Shown: piece after piece, positions 16,658 through 25,478 of the stretch
How positions within the stretch are numbered: the stretch's first letter is position 1
How the letters are laid out: each line of letters starts with the position of its first letter
NCBI GenBank assembly: GCA_030681365.1
Contig: JAUXWH010000063.1
Coordinates: 1-51,064 of the forward strand
Direction: 5' to 3'
From: Bradyrhizobium sp.
GTDB taxonomy: Bacteria; Pseudomonadota; Alphaproteobacteria; Rhizobiales; Xanthobacteraceae
DNA length: 51,064 nt
Translations under genes and position numbers: made by a program
Notes under the pieces: generated by a model
Told to the model about the DNA's origin: nothing
Database searches by the model: none
What the model saw: only the letters and a program-made list of their open reading frames with translations

Positions 16658-16760
16658 GCGCCGCGGGAATTCGGCCTTGAGAATTCGGTCTTGAGGCAGG
16701 TCAATCCGATTGCCGCGCTCGAGTTTAGAAACACAACGCACTTTTCAAAGGATACCGACC

Positions 16761-17897
16761 TTGGCGACTGCACCGGAATTGACCGCCACGCCATCGGGCG
16801 ATGTGCTTGAGCTGCGTCCTGCGGGATCCTGGACCGCAACCAATGTGATGATGCTGGAGGCGCTGTCCAACGGCGTCGCGCCGCAGCTCGATCGGTCGAA
16901 GGCAATCAAGCTGGACCTGGCCGGCCTGCGGGAACTCGACACGCTCGGGGCCTGGCTGCTGGAGAAGCTGTCACGGCGGGCATCGGCAGCCGGCCATCCC
17001 GTCGAAGTGGTTGGCGTTGACGACAACTACGCCGGACTGATCGAGGAGGTCCGTCAGGTCAATCGCCGCAATCCGGCGCCGGCGCCGGCACTGAATCCCG
17101 TGGTCGCCAAGGTGAACGATATCGGCCGTTCGGCCCTCAGCGCGAGGGACGACGTCGCCGTGTTCCTGCGGATGATGGGCTCACTCTTTCTGGCCCTCGT
17201 CGGGGTGCTGCGCAGGCCGAGATCGCTGCGGCTGACATCGCTGGTGTATCAGCTCTACCGCGTCGGCTGGCAGGCAATACCGATCGTCGTGCTGATCACT
17301 TTCCTGATCGGCGCCATCATTGCGCAGCAGGGCTTCTTCCATTTCCGCAAGTTCGGTGCCGATTCCTATGTCGTGGACATGGTCGGCATTCTGGTGCTGC
17401 GTGAACTCGGCGTGCTGATCGTTGCCATCATGGTCGCCGGCCGCTCCGGCAGCGCCTACACCGCCGAGCTCGGTTCGATGAAAATGCGCGAGGAGATCGA
17501 TGCCCTGTCGACCATGGGTCTCGATCCGGTCGAAGTGCTGATCCTGCCGCGCATCATCGCGCTGGTGCTGGCGCTGCCGATCCTCAGCTTCATCGGGGCG
17601 ATGGCGGCGCTTTATGGCGGCGGCCTGGTGGCACAATTTTATGGCGGCATGGGGCCGCCGATCTACATTGCGCGGTTGCATGAAGCCGTATCCGTCACGC
17701 ATTTCGAGGTCGGGATCATCAAGGCGCCGTTCATGGCGCTGGTGATCGGCATTGTCGCCTGCAGCGAAGGCCTGCGGGTGAAGGGAAGCGCCGAATCGCT
17801 CGGCAAGCAGACCACCACCTCGGTGGTAAAATCGATCTTTCTGGTGATCGTGCTCGACGGGCTGTTTGCGGTCTTCTTTGCATCGATCGGAATGTAG
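16761..17897 (+). CDS. MlaE-like ABC lipid transporter permease with N-terminal STAS domain
   Basis: About 378 residues. Residues 1-100 form a STAS-like domain (ELRPAGSWTATN, KLDLAGLRELDTLGAWLL); residues about 140-375 form the MlaE/YrbE permease with five hydrophobic segments and the family stretch AGRSGSAYTAELGSMKM. In the Mla system the permease dimer moves phospholipid between inner membrane and MCE protein. TTG 16761 has AAAGGA 8 nt upstream; another TTG at 16710 would add 17 residues and cannot be excluded. E. coli carries STAS as a separate protein, MlaB; here it is fused, as is common in alphaproteobacteria. The ATPase gene follows after 2 nt. Confidence 0.88.
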   Translation: MATAPELTATPSGDVLELRPAGSWTATNVMMLEALSNGVAPQLDRSKAIKLDLAGLRELDTLGAWLLEKLSRRASAAGHPVEVVGVDDNYAGLIEEVRQVNRRNPAPAPALNPVVAKVNDIGRSALSARDDVAVFLRMMGSLFLALVGVLRRPRSLRLTSLVYQLYRVGWQAIPIVVLITFLIGAIIAQQGFFHFRKFGADSYVVDMVGILVLRELGVLIVAIMVAGRSGSAYTAELGSMKMREEIDALSTMGLDPVEVLILPRIIALVLALPILSFIGAMAALYGGGLVAQFYGGMGPPIYIARLHEAVSVTHFEVGIIKAPFMALVIGIVACSEGLRVKGSAESLGKQTTTSVVKSIFLVIVLDGLFAVFFASIGM

Positions 17898-17899
17898 CG

Positions 17900-18676
17900 A
17901 TGTCGGAGGCCCCCGAGTTTGCGATTCGCGTACATGACCTGGTGGTCGGCTTCGGCAAGACGGTGGTGATCAACCAACTGTCGCTGGACGTCCGCAGGGG
18001 CGAGATCCTCGGTCTGGTCGGCGCCTCCGGGGGCGGTAAGTCGGTGCTGATGCGAACCATCATCGGCCTCATTCCGCGGCGCAGCGGAGAAATCGAGGTG
18101 ATGGGCTCCATGATCGGGGGCGCCAACGAGCGTACTACCCAGGCCGCCGCCGGAAGGTGGGGCATCCTGTTCCAGCAGGGTGCGCTGTTCTCGTCGCTCA
18201 CCGTGCTGCAGAATATCCAGTTTCCCCTGCGCGAGAACCTGACGCTGTCGCAAACGCTGATGGACGAGATCGCTACCGCCAAACTCGAAATGGTCGGGTT
18301 GAGGCCGGAGGATGGCGACAAATTCCCCGCCGAACTGTCGGGCGGCATGACGAAACGCGTGGCGCTGGCCAGGGCGCTTGCACTCGATCCCGCCATCGTG
18401 TTTCTCGATGAACCGACCTCGGGTCTCGACCCGATTGCGGCGGGCGATTTCGACGCCCTGATCACGACATTGCAGAAAACCCTGGGGCTGACGGTTTTCA
18501 TGGTCACCCATGATCTCGCCAGCCTCAACACCGTCTGCGATCGCGTGGCGGCGCTGGCGGATGGCAAGATCGTCGCCATCGGACCGATGCGCGAGCTGCT
18601 TCAATCCGAGCATCCCTGGGTACGGGCCTATTTTCACGGCAAGCGCTCCCAGATGCTGCAACCCAAAGCGAGTTAA
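17900..18676 (+). CDS. MlaF-like ATP-binding protein
   Basis: A 258-residue ABC ATPase with Walker A GASGGGKS, signature LSGGMTKR and Walker [14 protein letters not shown], then VTHDLASL. The variant signature with MTKR and the long insertion after Walker A are typical of MlaF/Ttg2A-type ATPases that pair with MlaE permeases. It energises lipid movement across the inner-membrane side of the envelope. It lies between the permease gene (2 nt gap) and the MCE gene (3 nt gap), an unambiguous operon. Confidence 0.92.
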   Translation: MSEAPEFAIRVHDLVVGFGKTVVINQLSLDVRRGEILGLVGASGGGKSVLMRTIIGLIPRRSGEIEVMGSMIGGANERTTQAAAGRWGILFQQGALFSSLTVLQNIQFPLRENLTLSQTLMDEIATAKLEMVGLRPEDGDKFPAELSGGMTKRVALARALALDPAIVFLDEPTSGLDPIAAGDFDALITTLQKTLGLTVFMVTHDLASLNTVCDRVAALADGKIVAIGPMRELLQSEHPWVRAYFHGKRSQMLQPKAS

Positions 18677-18679
18677 CAG

Positions 18680-19783
18680 ATGGAAACCCGCGCTCCCTTC
18701 GCCGTCGTCGGCGCCTTCGTCCTGGCGGCCATCATCGCCGTATTCGGCTTCGTCTACTGGCTGCACAATACCGGCGGGCTCGGCCCGCGCACGACCTATC
18801 GTGTCCAGTTCGACGGCTCGGTGCCGGGGCTGCTGATAGGCGCCGGCGTGCTGTTCAACGGCATCCGTGTCGGCGAAGTGACGGATCTTGGGCTGGCGCC
18901 GGACAATCCGCGCCGCGTCAACGCGACGATCTCGGTGGCGTCGACGACGCCGGTGCGATCCGACACTAGGGTCGGCCTGGAATTCCAGGGCTTGACCGGC
19001 GTTCCCGTCATTGCGCTGGAAGGCGGTACCCTGCTGGCGAATACCGGTGCCGTGCCGACGCTGATTGCCGACCCCGGCGCGGGCCAGAGCATGACCCAGG
19101 CTGCCCGCGATGCTTTGCGCAAGGTGGATACGGTCCTGACCGAGAATTCGGAACCGCTGAAGAAGACCATCGCCAATCTGCAGACATTCACCGACGGACT
19201 GGCGCGCAACACCGGCAAACTCGATAGCATCATCGCCGGTCTGGAGAAGCTCACCGGCGGCGGCACTCCCGCGCTGAAGATCACCTATGATTTGCGCGCG
19301 CCGCGGGATCTCGGACCCGCGGACAAGACCCTCAAGGACCCGTTGGCGATCCCCGAGCCGACGGCCGTTGCCATGCTGGCGACGCAGCGCATGCTGTTCT
19401 CGCCGGCAGGGGACTATCCGGGATTTGCGGATTTTCTCTGGGCCGACAGCATTCCGAAACTGCTGCAGGCCCGATTGATCGAGAGCTTTGAAAATTACGA
19501 TATCGCGCATGCGCCCTTGCACGCGTCGGATATCGGACAGGCCAACGTTCAGCTTCTGGTAGATATCAGGCGCTTCCGAATCGCGGTGGATGCGGGACCG
19601 GCGGCGGAGATCGGGTTGTCGGCGCGGATCGTCGACAAGGATGGAAAAGTCATCGCCTCGCGGCTGTTCGAGGAAAGTCAGAAGTTCGACAAACTCGAGC
19701 CGCCGGCAGCCGTCGCCGCCTTCAGCGACGCGTTCGGTCGAATCGCGAAGGATATGATCGCCTGGACCGTGCAGGCGCAGTAG
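18680..19783 (+). CDS. MlaD-type MCE protein fused to an ABC-transport auxiliary domain
   Basis: A 367-residue protein. One N-terminal transmembrane anchor (about 8-28, [21 protein letters not shown]) precedes one MCE domain (about 40-117; [24 protein letters not shown] and [15 protein letters not shown]). A helical linker follows to about 195. The remaining 170 residues (YDLRAP, then the [14 protein letters not shown] region, then [12 protein letters not shown]) resemble PF03886, a domain normally found in separate outer-membrane lipoproteins such as PqiC. No lipobox cysteine exists here. The fusion suggests a bridge from the permease into the periplasm. It closes the operon; ccoN follows after 157 nt. 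Confidence 0.82.
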   Translation: METRAPFAVVGAFVLAAIIAVFGFVYWLHNTGGLGPRTTYRVQFDGSVPGLLIGAGVLFNGIRVGEVTDLGLAPDNPRRVNATISVASTTPVRSDTRVGLEFQGLTGVPVIALEGGTLLANTGAVPTLIADPGAGQSMTQAARDALRKVDTVLTENSEPLKKTIANLQTFTDGLARNTGKLDSIIAGLEKLTGGGTPALKITYDLRAPRDLGPADKTLKDPLAIPEPTAVAMLATQRMLFSPAGDYPGFADFLWADSIPKLLQARLIESFENYDIAHAPLHASDIGQANVQLLVDIRRFRIAVDAGPAAEIGLSARIVDKDGKVIASRLFEESQKFDKLEPPAAVAAFSDAFGRIAKDMIAWTVQAQ

Positions 19784-19871
19784 GCGCTGCGGCGCGTGGG
19801 CGCCCGCGGCTGACGGCCGACCCTCTTTTCCGCAGCGTTGCCGTGATCGAAGGCATGAGACCACCACGGAT

Positions 19872-19885
19872 TTGATCTCGATCAA
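19872..19885 (+). promoter_or_regulatory. FixK box of the ccoNOQP operon
   Basis: TTGAT-CTCG-ATCAA is a perfect consensus site. It ends 55 nt before the ccoN ATG at 19941, giving a predicted transcription start near 19920 and a leader of about 20 nt. FixK control of this operon is established in Bradyrhizobium. Confidence 0.92.
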
Positions 19886-19940
19886 ATCGCGCCCGGCGGG
19901 ATTGTGGTTGTTGAACTGGTGTCATCACGAGAGATTCCAC

Positions 19941-21581
19941 ATGCCTAAAGCGAAGACCATGACGACAGGTGAAGCCGGCTTGACGCTGGTGTTCGCCGTC
20001 ACCGCCTTTCTCTGCATGATAGGTGCGGCGAAAGCGCTCGATGCGCCCTTCGCATTTCATGCCTCGCTCAGCGCCGCCGCCAGTCTGGCGGCGGTCTTTG
20101 CGATTCTGAACCGGTACTACGATCGCCCGGCGGCGCTGCCGCCGCAGGAAATCAACGGCCGGCCAAACTACTCCATGGGCCCGATCAAGTTTGCCGCCGT
20201 GGCGTCGGTGTTCTGGGGTATTGCCGGGTTTCTCGTCGGGTTGATCATCGCCGCCCAGCTGGCGTGGCCGGCGCTCAATTTCGACCTGCCGTGGACCAGC
20301 TTCGGCCGGCTGCGGCCGCTGCATACGTCGGCCGTGATCTTTGCGTTCGGCGGCAATGTGCTGATCGCGACCTCGTTCTATGTGGTGCAGAAGAGCTGCC
20401 GGGCGCGGCTCGCCGGCGATCTTGCTCCGTGGTTCGTCGTGCTGGGCTATAATTTCTTCATCCTGATCGCGGGCACCGGCTACCTGTTCGGCGTGACGCA
20501 GTCGAAGGAATATGCCGAACCGGAATGGTACGCCGATCATTGGCTGACCATCGTCTGGGTGGTGTATCTGCTGGTTTTCCTGATGACGCTGGTGAAGCGC
20601 AAGGAACCGCACATCTTCGTTGCCAACTGGTTCTACCTGGCCTTCATCGTCACCATCGCCGTGCTGCATCTCGGCAACAACCCCGCTTTGCCGGTGTCGG
20701 TGTTCGGTTCGAAGTCCTACATCGCCTGGGGCGGCGTGCAGGATGCCATGTTCCAGTGGTGGTACGGGCACAATGCGGTCGGCTTCTTCCTGACCGCCGG
20801 CTTTCTCGCCATCATGTACTACTTCATCCCGAAGCGCGCCGAGCGGCCGATCTATTCCTACCGGCTGTCGATCATCCATTTCTGGGCCCTGATCTTCCTC
20901 TATATCTGGGCCGGCCCGCATCATCTGCACTACACCGCCTTGCCGGATTGGGCGCAGACGCTGGGCATGACCTTCTCGATCATGCTGTGGATGCCGTCAT
21001 GGGGCGGCATGATCAACGGACTGATGACGCTGTCGGGCGCCTGGGACAAGCTTCGCACCGATCCCGTGCTGCGCATGCTGGTGGTGTCCGTCGCGTTCTA
21101 CGGCATGTCGACCTTCGAAGGTCCGCTGATGTCGATCAAGGTGGTGAATTCGCTCAGCCACTATACCGACTGGACCATCGGTCACGTCCATGCCGGCGCG
21201 CTGGGCTGGGTCGGGTTCGTCTCGTTCGGCGCGTTGTATTGCCTGGTTCCCTGGTTGTGGGAGCGCAAGGGACTTTACAGTCTTAAACTCGTCAACTGGC
21301 ACTTCTGGATCGCGACCGTCGGCATCGTGCTCTACATCTCCGCGATGTGGGTGTCCGGGATCCTGCAGGGCCTGATGTGGCGGGCCTACACGTCGCTCGG
21401 CTTCCTCGAATATTCCTTCATCGAGACCGTCGAAGCGATGCATCCATTCTACATCATCCGCGCCGCCGGAGGAGCGCTGTTCCTGATCGGGTCGCTGATC
21501 ATGGCATACAATCTCTGGATGACGGTGCGCGTAGGCGAGAAGCAAGTGCAGTCGCCCGTCGCTCTTCAGCCGGCGGAATGA
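19941..21581 (+). CDS. ccoN: cbb3-type cytochrome c oxidase subunit I (CcoN/FixN)
   Basis: A 546-residue haem-copper oxidase subunit with about 12 or more transmembrane helices. Expected metal-binding histidines are visible: [15 protein letters not shown] (low-spin haem b), [10 protein letters not shown] and [14 protein letters not shown] (CuB), and [15 protein letters not shown] (haems b and b3). This is the catalytic core of the high-affinity terminal oxidase used at micro-oxic tensions and in nodules. An in-frame TTG lies inside the FixK box and cannot be the start; ATG 19941 follows a GAGAGA stretch. First gene of a four-gene operon. Confidence 0.97.
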   Translation: MPKAKTMTTGEAGLTLVFAVTAFLCMIGAAKALDAPFAFHASLSAAASLAAVFAILNRYYDRPAALPPQEINGRPNYSMGPIKFAAVASVFWGIAGFLVGLIIAAQLAWPALNFDLPWTSFGRLRPLHTSAVIFAFGGNVLIATSFYVVQKSCRARLAGDLAPWFVVLGYNFFILIAGTGYLFGVTQSKEYAEPEWYADHWLTIVWVVYLLVFLMTLVKRKEPHIFVANWFYLAFIVTIAVLHLGNNPALPVSVFGSKSYIAWGGVQDAMFQWWYGHNAVGFFLTAGFLAIMYYFIPKRAERPIYSYRLSIIHFWALIFLYIWAGPHHLHYTALPDWAQTLGMTFSIMLWMPSWGGMINGLMTLSGAWDKLRTDPVLRMLVVSVAFYGMSTFEGPLMSIKVVNSLSHYTDWTIGHVHAGALGWVGFVSFGALYCLVPWLWERKGLYSLKLVNWHFWIATVGIVLYISAMWVSGILQGLMWRAYTSLGFLEYSFIETVEAMHPFYIIRAAGGALFLIGSLIMAYNLWMTVRVGEKQVQSPVALQPAE

Positions 21582-21592
21582 GGAGCGATTAA

Positions 21593-22327
21593 ATGTCTTT
21601 CTGGACGCGGCATCAAATCTTCGAAAAGAACTCGATCGTCCTGATCGCCGGAATTCTGGTGGTCGTCGCCATCGGCGGCCTGGTCGAGATCACGCCGCTC
21701 TTCTATCTGAAGAGCACGATCGAGAAAGTCGATGGCATCCGGCCGTACACGCCGCTGGAACTGACCGGCCGCAACGTCTATGTTCGCGAAGGCTGCTATC
21801 TCTGCCACTCGCAGATGATCCGGCCGTTGCGCGACGAGGTCGAGCGCTACGGTCACTTCTCGCTCGCGGCCGAGAGCATGTACGACCATCCGTTCCAGTG
21901 GGGATCGAAGCGGACGGGGCCGGATCTGGCGCGGGTTGGCGCGAAGTATTCCGACGAATGGCACGTCACGCATCTTGTCAACCCGCGCGCCATCGTTCCG
22001 CAATCGGTGATGCCGGGATACCCCTTCCTGGCCGAGACCGAAGTCGATGTCGCGGGGATGGCGGACCATCTGCGCACCAACCGTCTGGTCGGCGTACCCT
22101 ATTCGGACGACCAGATTGCCAATGCCGTTGCCGACCTGAAGGCGCAGGCCGACCCCGACAATCCCGGGGTGGAGGCCTTTACCAAGCGCTATCCGAAGGC
22201 GGTCGCGCGCAACTTCGACGGCAAGGCCGGCATTCCGACCGAAATGGACGCGCTGGTCGCCTATCTGCAGATGCTCGGCACGTTGGTCGATTTCAAGCTC
22301 TACAACGAAAAAGCAAATCTTCGCTGA
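21593..22327 (+). CDS. ccoO: cbb3 oxidase subunit II, membrane-bound c-type cytochrome (CcoO/FixO)
   Basis: A 244-residue protein with one N-terminal transmembrane helix (about 14-34) and one haem c site, CYLCH at residues 68-72, followed by the conserved [15 protein letters not shown]. It passes electrons from CcoP to the CcoN haems on the periplasmic side. Starts 11 nt after the ccoN stop with GAGGAG as ribosome site. Length and motifs are normal for the family. Confidence 0.97.
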   Translation: MSFWTRHQIFEKNSIVLIAGILVVVAIGGLVEITPLFYLKSTIEKVDGIRPYTPLELTGRNVYVREGCYLCHSQMIRPLRDEVERYGHFSLAAESMYDHPFQWGSKRTGPDLARVGAKYSDEWHVTHLVNPRAIVPQSVMPGYPFLAETEVDVAGMADHLRTNRLVGVPYSDDQIANAVADLKAQADPDNPGVEAFTKRYPKAVARNFDGKAGIPTEMDALVAYLQMLGTLVDFKLYNEKANLR

Positions 22328-22340
22328 GAAGGCGCAAACG

Positions 22341-22505
22341 ATGAAAGCAATCCTAACGGTCCAGAACATCACCTCGGATTTCGTCACGAGTTTCTGGACG
22401 CCGATCTTTGTCGGAATCTTTGTCGCGATCGTGACTTACGCGCTTTGGCCTCGCAACAAGGCGACTTTCGACGAGGCGGCGAGAATCCCGTTGCGGGAGG
22501 AATGA
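22341..22505 (+). CDS. ccoQ: cbb3 oxidase subunit CcoQ/FixQ
   Basis: A short gene of 54 codons starting ATG 22341 and ending TGA 22503-22505, in the usual place between ccoO and ccoP. The product has one transmembrane helix (about 20-36, TPIFVGIFVAIVTYALW) followed by RPRN-like basic residues (WPRNKATFDEAAR) and a short charged tail. CcoQ stabilises the oxidase complex and its interaction with CcoP. Its size and the PRNK motif just after the helix match known FixQ proteins. Gaps are 13 nt to ccoO and 6 nt to ccoP. Confidence 0.93.
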   Translation: MKAILTVQNITSDFVTSFWTPIFVGIFVAIVTYALWPRNKATFDEAARIPLREE

Positions 22506-22511
22506 AGTATC

Positions 22512-23384
22512 ATGGCTGAGCACAACGATATCGACCAGGTCACGGGGACGTCGACCACGGGCCATCAGTGGGATGGCATCAAGGAACTGAATACACCGCT
22601 GCCGCGCTGGTGGGTGATCACGTTCTACATCACCATCGTCTGGTCGTTCGGGTACTGGATCGTGTATCCGGCATGGCCGCTGGTGACGAGCCACACGACG
22701 GGCATATTCGGATATTCGAGCCGCGCCGACGTCGCCGTCGAACTCGCCAATCTGGAGAAGATCCGCGGCGACAAGATGGTGAAACTCGGGGCCGCGCCGC
22801 TGGCGGAAATCGAGAAGGACCCGGCCTTGCTGGCGCTGGCGCGCGCCCGCGGCAAGACCGTGTTCGGCGACAATTGCGCGCCTTGCCACGGCAGCGGCGG
22901 CGCCGGCGCCAAGGGTTATCCCAACCTGAACGACGACGAATGGCTGTGGGGCGGCTCGCTCGACCAGATCCTGCACACGATCCAGTTCGGGGTGCGTTCG
23001 GGACATGCGAAAGGCCACGAAAGCGCCATGCTCGCCTTCGGCAAGGAAGGCGTGTTGAAGAAGGACCAGATCGTCACGGCCGCCAATTACGTCCGTTCGC
23101 TGTCGGGCCTCGCCACCGCCAAGGAATACAATGCGGCCGAGGGCGGCAAGATCTTTGCCGAAAACTGCGCGGCCTGTCACGGCGACGCCGGCAAGGGCAA
23201 TCAGGAACTCGGCGCGCCCGACCTCACCGACAAGATCTGGCTCTACGGTTCCGACGAAGCCACCCTGGTCGAAACCATTACCAATGGCCGAGCCGGCGTC
23301 ATGCCGGCCTGGGTGGACCGTTTCGATCCCTCCACGGTCAAGGCGCTGGCGGTCTACGTCCACTCGCTCGGCGGAGGAAAATAA
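22512..23384 (+). CDS. ccoP: cbb3 oxidase subunit III, dihaem cytochrome c (CcoP/FixP)
   Basis: A 290-residue protein with one transmembrane helix (about 33-58) and two haem c domains: CAPCHG at 122-127 and CAACHG at 219-224. It accepts electrons from soluble or membrane cytochrome c and hands them to CcoO. The first domain is followed by GSGGAGAKGYPNLNDDEW, typical of FixP. Last gene of the ccoNOQP operon; the 31-nt gap to the fixG promoter box holds no clear terminator. Confidence 0.97.
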   Translation: MAEHNDIDQVTGTSTTGHQWDGIKELNTPLPRWWVITFYITIVWSFGYWIVYPAWPLVTSHTTGIFGYSSRADVAVELANLEKIRGDKMVKLGAAPLAEIEKDPALLALARARGKTVFGDNCAPCHGSGGAGAKGYPNLNDDEWLWGGSLDQILHTIQFGVRSGHAKGHESAMLAFGKEGVLKKDQIVTAANYVRSLSGLATAKEYNAAEGGKIFAENCAACHGDAGKGNQELGAPDLTDKIWLYGSDEATLVETITNGRAGVMPAWVDRFDPSTVKALAVYVHSLGGGK

Positions 23385-23415
23385 CCGGCGTTGCGGGCGG
23401 GAACTCGCGATCTTG

Positions 23416-23429
23416 TTGAGGTGGATCAA
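23416..23429 (+). promoter_or_regulatory. FixK box of the fixGHIS operon
   Basis: TTGAG-GTGG-ATCAA matches 9 of 10 consensus positions. TAGGTT at 23451-23456 fits a -10 element, predicting a start of transcription near 23463. The preferred fixG ATG at 23486 is 56 nt from the box; an earlier ATG at 23432 would lie upstream of the predicted transcript. Confidence 0.82.
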
Positions 23430-23485
23430 TCATGCGTCCGAAGTTGAGCCTAGGTTCAACTGCGAATGCGAGATCAAGTCCCCCC

Positions 23486-24946
23486 ATGAACAAGTCCGTA
23501 CCAATCCCGCTGCCATTGGATGACGATGGGCCACTTTATGTGGCCCAGAAGAAAATCTATCCGCAGCGCGTCAAGGGCACCTTCCGCCGTATCAAATGGG
23601 GCCTGATGGCGTTTTGCCTCGGCGTCTACTATTTGCTGCCGTTCGTGCGCTGGAACCGCGGCCTGGGCGCCCCCGACCAGGCGGTGCTGGTCGATCTGCC
23701 CAACAGCCGCTTCTATTTCTTCTTCATCGAGTTGTGGCCGCAGGAAGTCTATTATTTTACCGGGCTGTTGATCGTTGCCGCCCTGACCTTGTTCCTGATG
23801 AATTCGGTGGGCGGCCGCATATGGTGCGGCTATCTTTGTCCGCAAACGGTCTGGACCGACCTGTTCTACGCCGTCGAGCGCCTGGTCGAGGGCGACCGCC
23901 GCGAGCGCATGCGCAAGGACGCCGCGCGCGGCACCAGGAAGCTGCAGCGCTTCGCGGAGATCGGGCTGAAGCACTTCATCTGGCTGATGATCGCCTGGTG
24001 GACCGGCGGCGCCTGGGTGCTCTATTTCAACGACGCGCCGACGCTGGTGAAGCAGCTCCTCACCTTCCAGGCGCCGATGCTGGCCTATATCTGGATCGCG
24101 ATCCTGACCGCGACGACCTATGTGCTGGCCGGGTTCATGCGCGAGCAGGTCTGCGTCTACATGTGCCCGTGGCCCCGGATCCAGGCGGCGCTGACCGACG
24201 AATGGGCGCTCAATGTCACCTACAAATACGACCGCGGCGAGAAGCGCACCTCGCTGAAGAAGGCGAACGAATTGCGGGCGTCGGGCCAGATCGCCGGCGA
24301 CTGCATCGATTGCTTCCAATGCGTCGCGGTCTGCCCGACCGGCATCGACATCCGTGACGGTTCGCAGCTCGACTGTATCCAGTGCGGCCTCTGCATCGAT
24401 GCCTGCGATACCGTGATGACGAAAATCGGCCGGGAAACCCGCCTGATCGGCTACGACAACGACGTCAACATCCAGCGCCGCCAGGCCGGCAAGCCGCCGA
24501 TCTACCGGATCGTGAGGCCGCGCACCATCGTCTACTCCACCCTGATCGCCTCGGTCGGCGCGATCATGCTGTACGCGCTGCTGACGCGGTCGCTGCTCGA
24601 CATCAACGTGTTGCACGACCGAAATCCGATCGCGGTGAAGCTGAGCGATGGATCGATCCGCAATGCCTATACGGTCCGTCTCCTGAACAAGCGCGGCTTC
24701 GACCGGGTCATCGCGATCGACATCGACGGGCCGGTCAACGCGTCGGTCCATGTCGTAGGCGCCGATTCCGTAACGCCGGACCGTCCGATGATCGTGCTCG
24801 GGCGGGATCAGACCACCGAATTGCGGCTGCTGGTCACCGCGCCCGCCGAGAACAATCCGGACAAGTCGATCCCGGTGCGATTTCGGGTCACCGATATCGG
24901 GCTCGGCGAGGTTGCGTCGGCGACCGACAACTTCGTCTCTCCATGA
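23486..24946 (+). CDS. ccoG: FixG/CcoG, membrane polyferredoxin for cbb3 oxidase assembly
   Basis: A protein of 486 residues from ATG 23486. About four to five transmembrane helices surround a cytoplasmic ferredoxin-like region with CIDCFQCVAVCPTGID and DCIQCGLCIDACD, which can bind two [4Fe-4S] clusters; GYLCPQTVW and CVYMCPWPR supply further cysteines. The C-terminal 110 residues form a periplasmic immunoglobulin-like (FixG_C) domain. CcoG is a copper (cupric) reductase that supports copper delivery to cbb3 oxidase. I chose the start from the position of the FixK promoter; the ribosome site is weak. Overlaps a possible earlier start of fixH. Confidence 0.94.
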   Translation: MNKSVPIPLPLDDDGPLYVAQKKIYPQRVKGTFRRIKWGLMAFCLGVYYLLPFVRWNRGLGAPDQAVLVDLPNSRFYFFFIELWPQEVYYFTGLLIVAALTLFLMNSVGGRIWCGYLCPQTVWTDLFYAVERLVEGDRRERMRKDAARGTRKLQRFAEIGLKHFIWLMIAWWTGGAWVLYFNDAPTLVKQLLTFQAPMLAYIWIAILTATTYVLAGFMREQVCVYMCPWPRIQAALTDEWALNVTYKYDRGEKRTSLKKANELRASGQIAGDCIDCFQCVAVCPTGIDIRDGSQLDCIQCGLCIDACDTVMTKIGRETRLIGYDNDVNIQRRQAGKPPIYRIVRPRTIVYSTLIASVGAIMLYALLTRSLLDINVLHDRNPIAVKLSDGSIRNAYTVRLLNKRGFDRVIAIDIDGPVNASVHVVGADSVTPDRPMIVLGRDQTTELRLLVTAPAENNPDKSIPVRFRVTDIGLGEVASATDNFVSP

Positions 24947-24963
24947 GTGCACAGGAGCCTGGC

Positions 24964-25464
24964 ATGAGCAGACCGCCCGTTTCTCCAAAACCGCTGACCG
25001 GAGGCAAGGTACTCGCCATGCTGGTCGCCTTCTTCGGCGTCGTGTTCGCGGTCAACATGACCATGATGCAGCTGGCGATCCGGAGCATGCCGGGCACCGA
25101 GGTCGACAGCGCCTATACCGCAAGCCTCGCCTACGAGAAGGAAATCGCGACCGCCCATGATCAGAACGCGCGAAACTGGAAGGTCGACGCCCATATCGAG
25201 CGCGGTCCGGACGGCGGCGCGACGTTGCGGGTGGAGGCGTGGGACAATGCCGGCAGGCCGATGTCGGGCCTGAAGTTTCAGGGCCGGCTCGAACGTCCGA
25301 CCGACCGGCGCGCCGATCAGCCGGTGGAGCTGGCCGAGATGGGGATCGGAATCTATCGCGGCAACGCGCCGCCGATCGCCGCCGGGCAATGGGACCTGGT
25401 GATCGAGGGCGTCGCGGCGGGACAGCGGATGTTCCTGTCGAAGAACCGCGTCGTGCTGAATTAG
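24964..25464 (+). CDS. fixH: FixH, cbb3 oxidase assembly protein
   Basis: A 166-residue protein with one N-terminal transmembrane helix (about 15-36, KVLAMLVAFFGVVFAVN) and a periplasmic beta-rich domain (about 70-166), the FixH/CcoH layout. It acts with FixI in maturation of the cbb3 oxidase. CAGGAG lies 7 nt before ATG 24964, my choice; an in-frame ATG at 24943 overlaps the fixG stop (ATGA) and would add seven residues. Second gene of fixGHIS. Confidence 0.92.
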   Translation: MSRPPVSPKPLTGGKVLAMLVAFFGVVFAVNMTMMQLAIRSMPGTEVDSAYTASLAYEKEIATAHDQNARNWKVDAHIERGPDGGATLRVEAWDNAGRPMSGLKFQGRLERPTDRRADQPVELAEMGIGIYRGNAPPIAAGQWDLVIEGVAAGQRMFLSKNRVVLN

Positions 25465-25478
25465 GAAAGGCTCGCGTG

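Noticed and set aside
17663..19885. 740-codon open frame antisense to the Mla-type operon
   Set aside because: The sense strand encodes clear MlaE, MlaF and MCE motifs with tight operon spacing; the antisense product has no recognisable domain.
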